NCBI GenBank assembly: GCA_025345505.1
Contig: JANVCC010000076.1
Location: forward strand, 13,787,134 to 13,851,133
Direction of reading: 5' to 3'
DNA: 64,000 bases
From: Todiramphus chloris collaris
Taxonomy: Eukaryota > Chordata > Aves > Coraciiformes > Alcedinidae
Shown: one piece after another, positions 12,005 to 24,895 of the stretch
How positions within the stretch are numbered: the first letter of the stretch is position 1
How the letters are laid out: each line of letters begins with the position of its first letter
Program-made: the position numbers and the translations under genes
The notes under the pieces: model-generated
Seen by the model: the letters and a program-made list of their open reading frames with translations, nothing else
Told to the model about the DNA's origin: nothing
The model's database searches: none

Positions 12005-15000
12005 TAAGTTCTTTTTACTAGTGAGATAATCAGGGGCACAGGAAGATTCATTAGTGAAAACAAAAAATGTAACCTTGTTGCTAACATTATAGGCTTTAAC
12101 TTAAAACGTACATCTCTAACAGTGAATGAGGGGTAGGGGAAGAGAGTTGGTGCAGGCTGGCATGAAATTTTTCCTGTTCACTGCTGAAAGCATTTGCATC
12201 TCAGAGCACATTAACTCTCTCTTTTCTTTTCCAATGCCCTCTAGTGCTAACTATTCTGTTACTAACTGAATATGCAGGAAATGCCAACCAGGAACCCATA
12301 GCTTTTTAAATAAATGATGTTTCTTGATAATTTGTTACTTAGTGCCCACATTTGAGCTTTATTAGTAAGCACATGTCCTCCTCAATTTAGCTGAAATTAA
12401 TATTGCTTAGATTTAGAGATGACTCAGAGTGGGTGTAATTCCACGCATTCAGAGTAAAAATGTACTGATGATGCAAAATTGTGTGCTGTAGAGATAAATC
12501 TGTGTGAAATATTTTGTGAAGAAATGAAAATGAATTTCAACACCTAAACTGGCTTGTTGCTCATATCTTTTCTGGTAATTAATTTGCAAAATTGGATTAT
12601 TATGACTTTTTTTTTTTTAAATACATCTAATGAAATCATCTGTAATAGTTAACATTGTTGTCACACTAATAAAGACTGAAATAAAGTATCTAAATTATGC
12701 AACAATTTGTAGATTGGCAGTACATTGATTTAATAGTTGGTGCTCAAACCAGTAACTCCTAAAAAGCAAATGAATTAAATCTCATATTAGACTAAAACCA
12801 CAGGAGTTTCACAATCATCAGGAATAAACTTATCAGATGATATGTTTTAAAGCCACATGTAGAACATATTTAGGAACCTAGCAAGATATGGATCTGATTT
12901 TATTTTTTTTAAGTTAAAAACTAAGAATTTCTTGTTTAAAATGCCTCTGAAATTCAGAGTGTCTCAAAAGAAGAAATGCATCTGTGTGGAAAATGATGCA
13001 AAAGAAATCTAGGGAAATATATGGATGGAGGATAAAAGAATCACTGCTGGGGTGAGGAAATATTCTGTGTGACTTATTCAATAGCATACGGATGTGGTAA
13101 GGCATGGAGAGCTTTTTTTCAATACTGCTGGTAGAAATGACAGCAGCCTGAAGAATGAAGTATCACTTATTAAGTATCACTTTGCATTTTAGGTAATACT
13201 TCCAGGTTTTCAAAGTACAGGGAGATACTGATGAATAAAGCCTCACAATCACATTCTCACAAGTACTGTTACCTCAGTTTTATGGGGAAGGAAAACAAAG
13301 ATGTGAAAAATTAATGCCTTGAGTCACTGAGTCTATGGCAGAATTGGAAACAATGTAGGTCTCTTACCTCTCTGTTATGTGGGCAAACGACAGAAGTGGT
13401 GTTTTCCCATGTGTTATCAGCTAGAAATTAAGTTGACTTCACTATTTAAATTAATCTCTGAAAGTTGTTTTAAAAGGCTGAATAGAAATAGATTTTTCTT
13501 AGCTTTTGCTATGGTTTCACTACATTAATGTCTGACAACTTCTCCATTGCTAATGTAAAAACACTCACGTGAAACTGGTGTTAGTTACTGTTCCCATTCT
13601 CTACCCGGGGAAGTAAACCAGGGAAGGTTGTGTTCCTATTTAATTACTGCTGGTTTTCAGAAACTCTTCAGTGGCACCTGGAAGCGAACTAGTGCTTATG
13701 TACAGTGGTGTGCTACTGGGTGCTCCCACAGTGCTGCTCGAGTTGCAGTAGTACTAGATTGTTCAGAATCTCTGCCTGAGCAACACACTTTCACGATTCA
13801 TCAAGACAGTTGTCCTCTGAAAGTGTTAAAGGGCAGGCAGAGCTCTGTATAATCAATATGTTCCTGGATTGTAAAACCATCTTGTTTTGCCATTCTGATT
13901 GGTATAGATATGAATTATGCATATGTTGGGATAGATCACTTGAATAGTCTTGACTGGCTTATCCTTTATCTTCTTCTTACTAACCACCAGAGTCTGCTGT
14001 GTCTGAATTGTGTTGTTGAATGGCTGAAGAAAATGCATTCTGGTTGCAGTATTTAATCTGTCATTACTAAAAGGAAAAGAGTACAGTGTCAGTGGTCTCT
14101 CTTACTGCTGAACATTATACACATTGGTGGGTAATTGGACTGATCAATTTGATAAGACAGATTTTAAAAGGCCTTTTGTTTTGAAGCCTCTGTGCCCAGG
14201 CATTTAAATAAGTCTTCTGATGCTTAAACCCAGTAGAATGTACCCATTTCCTCAGAATTTCTAACATTCTGTTACTTCTATATCACTTCAGCCTGCTGTC
14301 GTGAAATGGTGAATTGATTTTGTTCTTCTAAAGAAATAGTCTTAAATAGTGGCAGTCATCTTATCAAGCTTTTTACATAAAGCCTTTTCAGACTTTATTA
14401 AATTAAATTCACATTAGAGGCCTTTAGGACATGTTCAGAAGTCATTTTTATCAATTGCTTTTGCATTGTGTTTATTTCCCCTAAAAAATCCCCTGAGGCA
14501 GGTCTCTCTGTTCCTGACACATTTCAGACTTCAACTTTTTGGTTTTGGCCTGTCTTCCTATATATATCCAGTTAATTTTACTGTTGCCTGTCACCTTGTG
14601 CATAAGCCAGACTGAACATGGAGAAGCCTCAAGAAAATCTTTGGCTCTGGGCTCTTGAGGGAGGAGGAGACAAGTAATTATGTGCAGGAATGAGGAAAAA
14701 GGCTGGTTTCATCTAGCTTGCTCTTCTGTGATGGGGCCAGAGTAGCTTTTGGAAGTGCTTCCCCATGTGGAGTTGCATCTTTTCAATTTAACCTGCTGTT
14801 TATGTGAACCAAATGCACTTCATTTAGTTAGGACCAGATTTCTTGTACCCAAAGCTGCATCAAAATAGCATTGTTAGAGGTGAAAAAGAAGATGGTGCTG
14901 TCATCTGGTGAAAAGTAGTATCTAACCTTATAATGAGAAAAAAATTAATTTGTACAGCATTGAAATTGCTTTAAACATCTGAACAGGCAGTGCTCAGACT

Positions 15001-15740
15001 TTTTTCCCCCGTCACAAATTATCTTTAGGCAAATAATAAGCATAAATGTTCTGCTAGAAGAGTTGACTATTAGAAATGAATTGAAAATGGAGTCATAATG
15101 GAAATATTTCTGTTTGAAGTCCTAATATGAAGATGAGAAGGCATTTAATACATTATTCATTTTCAGACAGCTTGTTAACAGAAGTGGTATACCTGGTCTT
15201 TTTGGCATGAATCCATTGCATTCATTAGTAAAATGTTTTAGTGTGGCAGCCTGGTAATTTGATTACACAGCACTGATTTCACTGTACAACCATAACATAG
15301 CAGCTTCTAAAAATTTCCTTGTAATTTTTTCCCCGTTTGATATTGATGTTACTGTGAACAAATACTCTGTCTTCCTGAAAACTCTCAGGTAGCACTGAAA
15401 ACTCAAGCACAGACTTAATCTTCATGACTGATACATATTATTTATGAAGAAATACACTGGTTTAGTGTATTCTGAACTAGACGATCAAGCTATTTCTTTG
15501 CCTCTATATCTATTGTTTATGGGCTACTGACCTTCAAATCTTATAAGACAACACAGTGATTTATGTAAGTTGATAGACAAATAAATGGGTTTCTATTAAT
15601 AGGCTGATTACTGTGACTGAAAAATTTAATTATGCAAATGGAAAATGAACAGTCTTTTCCTCTCTGCTGAATTAATTGATAAGGAAGAACAGATACCAAG
15701 ACAAGAATTTTCAAGAGAGGTGTAACTCTACATTTCCTGA
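12005..15740. other. AT-rich stretch without a recognisable gene
   Basis: No gene or clear repeat was identified. Frames near 13628-13852 (74 codons) and 13853-14038 (reverse, 61 codons) have no recognised similarity. T-runs occur near 12608-12619. Conserved noncoding elements could be present but cannot be seen without alignment. Confidence 0.45.
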
Positions 15741-16260
15741 TCTCTGCCTGTCCTACTGCAGCCGTGTCCATCCTGGGTGAGGCCATGAGCTGCTTAGGCA
15801 GGCCAGTGGCTGGGTCTTGGAGTCAGGGGAGCTTCACTCCTGCACCTTCTTTACAGGATGGAGTCACGGTGTCCTGGAAAGCCTCCTGCATGGTTTCTCT
15901 GAAACCAAACACCACCAATTCTATCCACTACACATTGTGGTCAACTGAGTGGAGGCAAGGACCTGTCTGAAAGCAGCAGGGAAGAATTCAGGCATTTCAT
16001 CCCTCTGGATTGCCTGAGACAACATTGGAAGGCGATGAGGAAAAATAATCTGGCAGCCCTGGTTTGTTTGGGGTTAAATGAATCAAAGTCAAGCAGGGCT
16101 TGTTGAGCTGCTGCTAGGCAACAAGTAACTTTCTGCATTCAGAAGTTCCCCACTAATTGATTCTTGACACCGTTCCCTGTTGGTTTGTATAAATAGAGAG
16201 CTGTAGGGGGGGGAGAGGAGGGGGGGAAAGCTGGCACTGGGAACACCAGGGCTCTGCTAG
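15741..16260 (+). promoter_or_regulatory. Promoter-like block: X-box-like site, TATA box and G-runs
   Basis: The block is richer in G and C than its surroundings. Seen in order: GCTGCTAGGCAAC at 16110-16122, one base off an RFX X-box built from GTTGCT and GGCAAC half-sites; CTAATTGA at 16153-16160, a homeodomain-like site; TATAAATA at 16188-16195, which also resembles a MEF2 site; and G-runs of eight and seven at about 16206-16227. A start site 25-30 bp after the TATA box would fall in the G-runs. I see no coding exon behind it, so a promoter for a non-coding RNA, an enhancer or chance all remain possible. Confidence 0.3.
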
Positions 16261-19200
16261 GTGGGTCAGATGTGCAGAGGGTCATTTCTTATTGAGGAAG
16301 GGGTTCAGTTGTCAGCAACCACTTGGGATTCATTTGACAAAGCAATTCCAGTGTTAAGGAGCAAAAAAATCTGCATGAGCCACGTGAGATACAGTTTGTC
16401 ATCCCTTTAGTACCTGTCCACCAAACACATGTCTTTTGCATCCATTTGTTCCTTGGTTATATGCAAGTGACCAATAAAGGAACAGAAACCATCCTTCCAC
16501 ACATGGCTAATATTTGGCAGCCTAACACAGTGTAGTGTCAACAGGATAGCCTCCACGTGGAAGCCTAAAAGCACACAAAGGGGAGAGCTGGAGCAGGGGC
16601 TGGTGCTACAGGGAGAGTTAGGCTAATGGAAAGAAACGGGAAGCTTGCAGAAGGAGAAAAGCAACCCAACAAGTGCCTGAGTGTCAAAATCCTCTTTTAA
16701 TGATGGCTCATTTCTGGGTTCTTTTGCTCTGATTTTACCCTCACCACCAGCTGCAAGACTCAAACACTTTAAAGACTGCTTCAAGAACTAAACTATTGTT
16801 CCTTATAAATAAATTCTAATTTTTTTTTTCTCATACATTATTTATTTCCTATCTCTTTCTTCTGCTGCAGAGAAATGAAAGGCAGAGGAGGAGTACAGAA
16901 AGGAAGAGAATGAAAATGGGTGTTTCAAAGATGATGGGATGATTGTTTTTTGAAAATGGTGAAAATTCCTTTTCATGACACAAGAGTAATTGGTGGTTGC
17001 TACATGTCTATATCCAGCATGCACATGCTAAAACTTACATTCTTATATTAATTCTTTTTGGCATAATAAAAAAAAATTACACTATTCCTGTATATTTCTA
17101 TGTTTTCTTGCAGACGTTGAGGAGTATTTCTTCTTTGACATTCGGTCATGAGCTGTGTTGCAGTAATGTTGATCTTTTGCTACTTGGATGATATGTTTCC
17201 CTTAACATCTGGGAGGATGAGGGGTGAAAGGAAGTAGTTTTCCAGAAGTATACCAGGGTTTCAGTAGTATGTTGAGGGAGTTGTACGTAATGGCTAATGA
17301 CAATATTCATTCCCTTGCTAGATGAGATAGAACTATTGCCAGTGAGCATTACACCATATTTTTGAAAGTTTCTTTTATAAATCAGTAGCCATTCCATGCA
17401 TATTTACATGTTGGGAAGACTGCATTAATATATGTCAGCAAGCTGACTTATTTGTTCCTGTTTTCTTTTTAAATTACATCGAGTTCTCTCTTGATGCAAA
17501 ATAGTTGTGCTGCCATTTCATGCAGGCTTCCAAGAAAAGCGGAATAAGCTCTTCCAAAATCACTTTCTTTTTTCAGATTTAGACCCATTTTATATCTAAA
17601 GTTATATAAAACTATATATAACATATAATCTAATTTACTCTGCCTACCTATTTAGAAATGCCTACCAATTGAATCAGTACTTTTAAAATAACCTTTTGCA
17701 CATATCAGTACTGCTAATATGTCCCTGAGCTCTTAATAATCTCTGAATATTTAGGATTCACTGTATAATATATGTTTATCTGGACAGTAGTGCAAAGTTG
17801 TTTTTTGCAGAGACAGAACACATGAAAAAAAAGCCAGTGGGCTGCTGACTTCCTCATGGGAAATCTGAAAAGCCCTTCAGGGAGATACAAAGATTTATCT
17901 CTAGTGTAACTACAGGGACTCCTTAGAGAGTTCACACATAAGACCAATTAGTCACAGTATGTGCATACACATTGCAATATTTTCTGTCTCATCTCTCCAC
18001 CACCCTTTGCTACATTTTGCGGTATCTTTTCAGTCTTTAGAATCAAATTTGCAAACCACAACATGGGGATGAATTCAACATTAGATAAAGTAAGTTAATG
18101 CCTACACAGGAGATGAACATGAATACTCCAATCACAGCTGAAGATCTAAAACACATCTATATATATGTTAAAAAAGGAATTTAATCTTGGAGAATCTTTG
18201 GCAAGATACCTAAAGAGGAGACAGGCTCTGTTGTTACTGATTTCTTGCCTCTGTTTACCATACCTTAGGAAAGAATATCCAAGTTAATTGCTATAATAAA
18301 TTTCTGCAATCATTCTTTATTGTTAAATGTTTTTTTCTGTTAAAGGAATAACTATTTTTTATTGCTACTATTAAAATACTGGTGCACTGCAATAATAAAT
18401 TAGATTTCAGTCTTTTAGACATTATCAACAAGAAAAGGTGAATGGAGTCTCAAACCGTTACTTTTATTTATCTCTTTATACTGTCACTTTTTCTTTTGAA
18501 TTTTGACACCAAGGTAAAGAGCTAATGTAAATTACCTCAAGCTGCTTTAGAACAAACTAATCTTTTTCTTTTTCTTTTTTTTTTTTTTAATTCCTCAATA
18601 CTACAACTTGTTTCATTGTTGTTGGAGAAGCTTTTTTTAAAACATAAGACTAAAATCTATATACTTGTGATCTCTCACCAGATTGCTGAAGAAGACCAGG
18701 GACTTCACTTTCACATTCAGCCTTACCATGATGCCATCAGTCTCAGTAACAAGAGTTACTGATAGTATCCTCAGGAGCATCCTCAGGCAACTTCACCTCG
18801 TGTCTCATCATGCTATTCATGCCATACAGCTTTTCTTGTGCCCTGGTATTGCCTACATAAGCAAATAGGAAACAGTCAAGATGAGTATATTTGGCTCAGC
18901 CATTCCAAAAGGAGACTGCACAAGGGCCCAGTGCCTGTCTACCAGATAGGGAATATGAATTCAGGGTGAGGGGAGCACCCAAGATGCGAAGTCAGATTTA
19001 TCTTCATGCTCCTTTTCGCTTGCGTCCAGAAGGATCATGTGGCCTGGCACTATACTAGGTGCTCCCTCGCTTGCATGCCTGCACTAATATCAACCATGGC
19101 AGCCCTGAGGGCAGCCAGGCTTGCCCTCATCTCCTTCTGATGCCAACTTCCCTCATGCTGTCAAGCTCATGTCTATGAGACCCCTGTCAGAGAGGATATC

Positions 19201-21765
19201 ATCCTGCCCAGAAGTCTCACAGCTACACTGGTGAAACAGAGTACAGTAAAGAAGGACTAGATAAATATTTCATGCTTGCTGTAATGTGATTTTTGAGCAA
19301 ACACAGGTTCATAAAAGCAAGAGAAGAATGAGTCAGCAACAGATTTTATAATCAGTTTTGGAGGTTTTTTTAAGAACAGTCTGTTATTGTCATACCAGTA
19401 TGATCATTTCAGAGTCTTATATCCATCAAGGTAAGGAGATATTTGAACAGACTCCCTGGATGTTTTAGACATCTCAAAGTCAGACAGGAGGTTTCCCACA
19501 ACACCAGAACAACCACTAAAGATTCATAGAAATTATGTGCACATAGAGTAAAGAACAATACCATGATATATTGCCAAACCAATGCCTATAGCTTGCAAGA
19601 CCCCATCATGTAGAATGTCACAGGCCATGTTGTACAAGCCTAACTAAACTCCTCATGGACAGCGAGATCGCACGTAGTTTCCACACTTTCTCAGTATGAG
19701 AAAGTAGAACATAAACCCTTGAAGGAGTAATCCTCGTGGTTATTATAGAAAGTACACTAAGAGAAGCAGAATCTTAGAATAGACGGAACTGTGCAACAGC
19801 AAAGGTACTCAGGGTGAGAAAAACAGGCATAAGTATGTGGAAGAGAAAAGTAAGCAGAGAGAGGAATTTGATTCTTGAAGGTTTAAAAGTTGAGTTTCAT
19901 TCTAAACAGGATTTTGATCTGCTAGTTTCGGGAGGGAAAGTAGTTTTTATAAAGTGTGAACTTCTGTATTTGCAACAGAATTTCCAGGCTATTAAGATAT
20001 AATTATTGGTTGTGCTTACAGTTACTGTGTAAATTCTAACGAGTTACCAACCAAAATGTGTGGGAGATGGAAGATCTTCAATTACAATATCCCTCACTAA
20101 AGAAAATGCCTTTTCCTCGCCCAGTAATAATCTGCCAAAAAGTAGTTTGCACTGGAAATGTTCCATTTTTATGCTAATGCTACTTGACAGTAACTGAGAT
20201 TTCAGCACTGGGACTTAAAAGCACCTCAGCAGAAATTCAGCATTATCTATCTTAGAGATGGGAGAGTGAACTAAATATTATTTTTAAGGACCAAGGTCAT
20301 GATTTGGCTGTTTTTTAAACAGAACTACATACTGCATAAAATAATTTAAAACTCCATGTAATGCTGGAGATAAAATTGAACCATAAGACCTTAGTCTCTG
20401 CTTATTTCCACCATGTCTAGTGAAGTTTGTGAAGCTACAATAATGTATAAACAATTTGAAAGAATAATAACTATTATATTAAGTAGTAAATGCAATTAAA
20501 AGTTTAGGAACAAATAACTGGATTTAATGAAAAATAATTTAATTTTTTTTTTTGTATACCATTAGGATGTAAGAATTATAGATGACAGCTGTAATATGCA
20601 GGGAGAATCACAAGAAATAGATCAACTTTTGTATTTTTCAGATATTAGAAAGAAAAACAAAGAGCTGTTGATAAGGTAGGTTAAAAAGCAAAGGAAAAAC
20701 TCTTCACATTTCTTCAAAAATTTTCCTCTGCTTTTTCACATTTCAGATGTTCAAAGTTAGGAATGCTTAAATGGCATAAGAACATCAGTACTGAATCATA
20801 TTAAATGCAGATCTAATCCAATATCTTGTCCCTAACAGTGACCATAGTGATACCTATACCTATAAAAAACCCAGCAAGCATGTACAATATGATGTTTCAC
20901 AAGCATGAAAGTTATTTGCTTTTATTTCTTAGGAGTCAATATATCTGCAGATATTTATTCCTCAAATAATATTACCAAAAACAATTAGAATTGTACTCAA
21001 AGAAGTAATTCATGTAGAATAAATGGTTCCCACTAAGTAACAAATACCTGGTGTGCTTCATAAAATATACACATAATTGTTTAAGGAAAACAGGTACCTT
21101 TTATACCTATACAAGAAAATATAATACAATTCACAGATTATCATTGATGTGATTTATTCCTATTTGTGAGGTTGAGAACTATTGAACTAAAAAATCAAAC
21201 ACCAGTAAATATCTTTGTAATACTAATGATCTTAACATCACATGTATCTGCTTTTCATGAATCTTGCTTGATTATAATATAATCTGAAAGGATGATAAAT
21301 ATTTGTTTATAAGTCTTGCCTCCCTTTGCTCAGTAAAGCTCCACCAATCTCCTAAGTCTCTTTTCCTCTGATTTCAGTATTTATCAAGGTTTGAAGCAAA
21401 CAGATGCTCATCTTGCAGATTACACCATCAGGTCCACTTGTCCTCCACATGTCCCCCCAAGTGTACACCCCAGGAAAGTTTTGAGGTGTACAACTGGAGG
21501 AGATTGTTCTGAGCAAGAACTGTGTGTGCCATGTTCATGCCGAATTAAGAGACCTTTCAGTTGGAAAAAAAAGCTGAATAGAGTGCTGAATTACTAATAG
21601 ATATCTGTTACAGCTAATGGAAGGAGAAAAAGTTCTGCGTGTTTTAGTAAATGTTAGTAATTTTAGTAAATGTATCCATGCTATGTATCCACCATAAAAA
21701 TAACTGAAAAGATATAGAATGTTCACAAAGAAATATATATATTTTTTTTTATTATCTGAAAGGAT
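16261..21765. other. AT-rich stretch without a recognisable gene
   Basis: No gene is supported. Frames of 60-83 codons (for example 17146-17397 reverse, 17714-17947 reverse, 18683-18868 forward) look like chance. A T-run lies at about 18577-18589. About 18690-19260 is slightly GC-richer and unassigned. Confidence 0.45.
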
Positions 21766-21769
21766 ATTC

Positions 21770-22289
21770 TGAATGATGGAACTGGCTAGTAATTGTTTCA
21801 TGTGGCTTGACAGCTTTGTGGGCCATGGCTCATCTTGTATGGCCTTGGTCCTTACAGATAAGAGAAACTAACTCTGAGCAAAAGGAGCTGCCAGAGATAA
21901 AGAAGAGATACCAGAGAAAAACTGGATTGTACCAGTTCTGTGATTAGCAGCTCGTGACAAGTCAGCATTTTGAACCAAAGGTGAAAAGTACACTGTGAGA
22001 AAGACTGTGGGCCTTCCTCCAGAAGACCCCAGCCCATGACCACCAGACAGCAGTGCTCAAGCGCCAGTGGGAGGAGACCTATGATAATGAGTTCCCAGAA
22101 CTGATTATAATAATCCATCCTCATCCTTGGAAATATAATGAATATGTAGTTAACTCTGTTGTAAATACCTGCTTGCTTGACACCTTGGTGTGCAAGCTAG
22201 GAGGAGCGATCACCCTTGCTCCCGGCACTGCAATAAACATACATGCTTTGTAACCTTTCACAGGTTGTAGAGTTGGATACCGCACGTCA
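21770..22289 (+). mobile_element. Solo LTR with 4-bp target-site duplication (ERV1-like)
   Basis: The element starts TGAATGATGG and ends CGCACGTCA, about 520 bp. ATTC stands immediately on both sides (21766-21769 and 22290-22293). AATAAA lies near 22232, about 57 bp before the 3' end, as expected for the R/U5 part. The core is shared with 47297-47924 and, reversed, with 9677-10423. A 4-bp duplication is typical of class I (ERV1, gammaretrovirus-like) integration, so I favour that class. There is no internal sequence. Confidence 0.85.
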
Positions 22290-22293
22290 ATTC

Positions 22294-23284
22294 TAGTTGA
22301 AATATAGACATACCACACTAGTGCACTAGTATTTCATATAGTAGTAATATTTTGTTTTATATAAGGTGGGAAAAACAATGATTTCACCATTATGTGTTCA
22401 CTTCAGGACAGAAGCTGTTCTTTGTTCATTTTATGAATATCTCTACTTTCTCTATCTAAATAGCTACAGGATTTCATAAAGTTTGAATGCTTTAGTAGCA
22501 TCCTGAGGTAATTCTGAGATTTGTGAGCATGCTGGAATTGACCTAAGTATTAGAACTTGACAAAGCACAGTATATTCTATTCATGACTAATTTTTGCTGA
22601 GGCAGACTACTAGCAAAACAGGAAAATTGAGATGTCTTTGTAGTATATCAGCCTGCAGTAACAACATGCTTGAGAAAGAAGCAAATGATGTAAAGAAGGT
22701 GGATGCTAGGAATAATAATATTGACAAAACTGATGCAAAGGAAGTGTCAAATACCACAGATAACTTCTCAGCCCTAAAAGAAAATATTCTAAAAAAAAGA
22801 AATATGAAATGTATTTTTTTCCATGGTCTTAAATTCAGAATTCATTTATTCTGTGGAAGCCTCTTGCTTGTGCTCATTCTTTCCTGTAATGATGCAGGAT
22901 AGTTGTAAATGTTCTTGAGCCAGGGTGTACCTGTCCATTGTAAGAGGGATCTAATGTGGGTTAGAGAGTGGAAATAAATTGAATATTGTCATGGCAGAAT
23001 TTTTTTCTCTTGCATGCTTTCCCAAAATGTAATGATTACTCCATATTAAAAAGTTTGTATTCAGCTGTTATCACAGAGCAGAGCTCTCCTGAAGCGATTG
23101 CCAATAATATTTACTGTGGATGCTAGCAGAGGGATTTTCTCAGGTTCTCAAAATAGTCAGTGAGAATCCTGCCTTTCTCACACAAGTTATAAAAACCAGT
23201 AGGATGGTTTTTGTAAGCTGGACCAACACCTGGTGTTTTGATAAGTTCTGTTTATGGTACATTGGAAAAATATTTTGAAATGGG
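22294..23284. other. Gene-free stretch with one odd open frame
   Basis: The forward frame at 22594-22902 (102 codons) has a hydrophilic middle (around KEANDVKKVDARNNN) followed by a hydrophobic end. I cannot assign it. An AG preceded by pyrimidines lies near 22650 and an AATAAA near 22975. It could be a decayed exon or chance. Confidence 0.25.
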
Positions 23285-23447
23285 TGTTGTAGGACTTTAG
23301 CCAATCACCCTAGGAGATGGGTGATCACTGACCAATCACCTTATGGGGCTAGGGTATAGAAAACGGGGTTATAAATTAATAAATTGTCCTTCTCTTGCTG
23401 AATTTGTGTGTTGCTGCATCTCTCCACTCCCAGTATAAACAGCAACA
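23285..23447 (+). mobile_element. Short LTR-like element
   Basis: The segment begins TGTTGTAGG and ends AGCAACA, so its ends form a TGTTG/CAACA inverted repeat. It holds two CCAATCACC boxes (about 23299 and 23331), TATAAATT near 23370 and AATAAATTG near 23379, the usual order of LTR signals. I found no clear target-site duplication, and 163 bp is short, so it may be part of a longer LTR. Confidence 0.45.
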
Positions 23448-23633
23448 ATTTACCACCTGAGAAACTGTCCCTTCTGTGCACCTAAAGATTTTAATGTAGC
23501 AGAGGTGGTTTGGTTTCCACAACTTTCAGCTGCAAAATAGACAAACATTTGATATTGTCAGTGTTAAAAGACACTATGATGCTTGTCCTTGCTCCCATAT
23601 AAAGAAGTCTACAGCTACTCTTGCCCTGTTTTT

Positions 23634-23810
23634 CATTTTCCCCTTTCTGCACCCCTCTCCTCCTTCCCTCCACTTCTGCCTCCATTTCTCCTTTCATTTC
23701 TTTCTTATCTTTCTTCTTTCCTTGTATTTTTTTCTTTCTCTTTGCCCCTTTTTCTTTCCTATTCTTTCCTCTTTCTTGTTATTCCTTACTTTTCCTTACT
23801 TTGTTGTTAT
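23634..23810. repeat. Polypyrimidine low-complexity tract
   Basis: About 175 bp made almost wholly of C and T on the forward strand. Forward frames through it give Ser/Phe/Leu-rich products that are artefacts of composition. Confidence 0.9.
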
Positions 23811-23945
23811 TTGTTTGGTTGGTGTTTTTTTTGGTTTGTTTTCTTTGGGAGTGTGTGTGGTTTGTTGTTGTGTTGGTTTCTTTTTGTTGCTTTGTTGTGG
23901 TTTGTTTTGCTTTGTATTGGTTTGGTTTTTTTGGGGGGTGGGTTT
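23811..23945. repeat. G/T-rich low-complexity tract
   Basis: The strand bias switches from C/T to G/T with almost no A or C, including a run of six G near 23932. It directly continues the polypyrimidine tract. Confidence 0.9.
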
Positions 23946-24139
23946 TCTTATTTTTTTTCTCTTCATAGAGTAAAATAGAACCTGAATCTCAGATAAGTTA
24001 GTGTAATTGTTGTTGTCCTTCCAGTGGAAGGCAGCAACATTGGAGTGAACAGGCAAATAAAGGATATTAATACATGGCTCCATAGCTGGTGTCACTGTAA
24101 AGATTTTGGCTTTTTTTGACAACATGATGACCCATACAG

Positions 24140-24895
24140 CACCAGGTTTAATAATAGCAGGTTTGCTGACACCTAATGGGAAACACCATTCTCAAAGAAA
24201 TTGCAGGGCTGATTGACAGGGATTTAAACTAGGTATGAAGGGAGAGGAGGACTCCCTCCCAAGAGGAGGAACAGCTATGTGCCCCTGTGGCCAAGAAGGC
24301 CAATGGTATCCTGGGGTGCAAAAAGAAGATTATGGCTAGCAGGTTGAGGAAGGTTCTCTTCCTCCTCTACTCTGCACTTGTGAGACTACATTTAGAATAT
24401 TATGTTCAGTTCTGGTCTTCCCAGTTCAAGACGGACAGGGAAATACTAGAGAGAGTCCAACAGAGATGATGAAGGGACTCTTATGAGGAAAGTCTGAGTG
24501 CCCTGAGACTATTTAACCTGGAAAAGAGAAGACTGAGTGGGGATCATATTAATGTTTAAAAATATCTGAAGGGTGGATGTGAAGTAGAAGGGGCTAGTGT
24601 CTTTTCAGTGGTGCCCTGTGATAGGAAGAGAGGTAATGATCACAAGCTGAAACACAGGAAGTTCCACCTCAACATGAGGAAAAACTTCTTCACTGTGAGA
24701 GTTACAGAGCACTGGAACATGCTTCCCAGGGAGGCTTGGAGTCTCCTTCTCTGAAGACTTTCAAGACCCGCCTGGATCTGTTCCTGTGTGGCCTGCCCTA
24801 GGTGTTCCTGTGTTGGCAGTGGGGTTGGACTTGATGATCTCCAGAAATCCCTTCCAACCCCTACCATTCTATGAATCTATGATTCTATAATTGAA
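24140..24895 (+). mobile_element. CR1 LINE with intact 3' end and internal deletion
   Basis: From about 24285 the sequence follows the CR1 ORF2 C-terminal part, seen in the frame 24287-24469 as KKANGILGCKK and LHLEYYVQFWSSQFK. It continues through the 3' end with TTGGACTTGATGATCTCCAG and a tail of ATTCTATGAATCTATGATTC. The first part (24140-24280) resembles a more upstream CR1 segment (TGCTGACACCTAATGGGAAA then GATTTAAACTAGG), so most of ORF2 is missing between them. A short gap also removes the usual GGGCTACAAA stretch near 24465. The 3' end type (CCCTTCCAACCCCTACC) differs from the copies at 30.2, 36.5 and 59.9 kb, indicating a different CR1 subfamily. Confidence 0.92.

Noticed and set aside
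11696-12007. Reverse-transcriptase-like frame as a domesticated gene
   Set aside because: It is part of an interrupted CR1 copy with a broken frame and missing 3' end.
23583-23978. Hydrophobic Phe/Leu-rich frames as membrane proteins
   Set aside because: They translate the C/T and G/T low-complexity tracts; all three forward frames look alike in composition.
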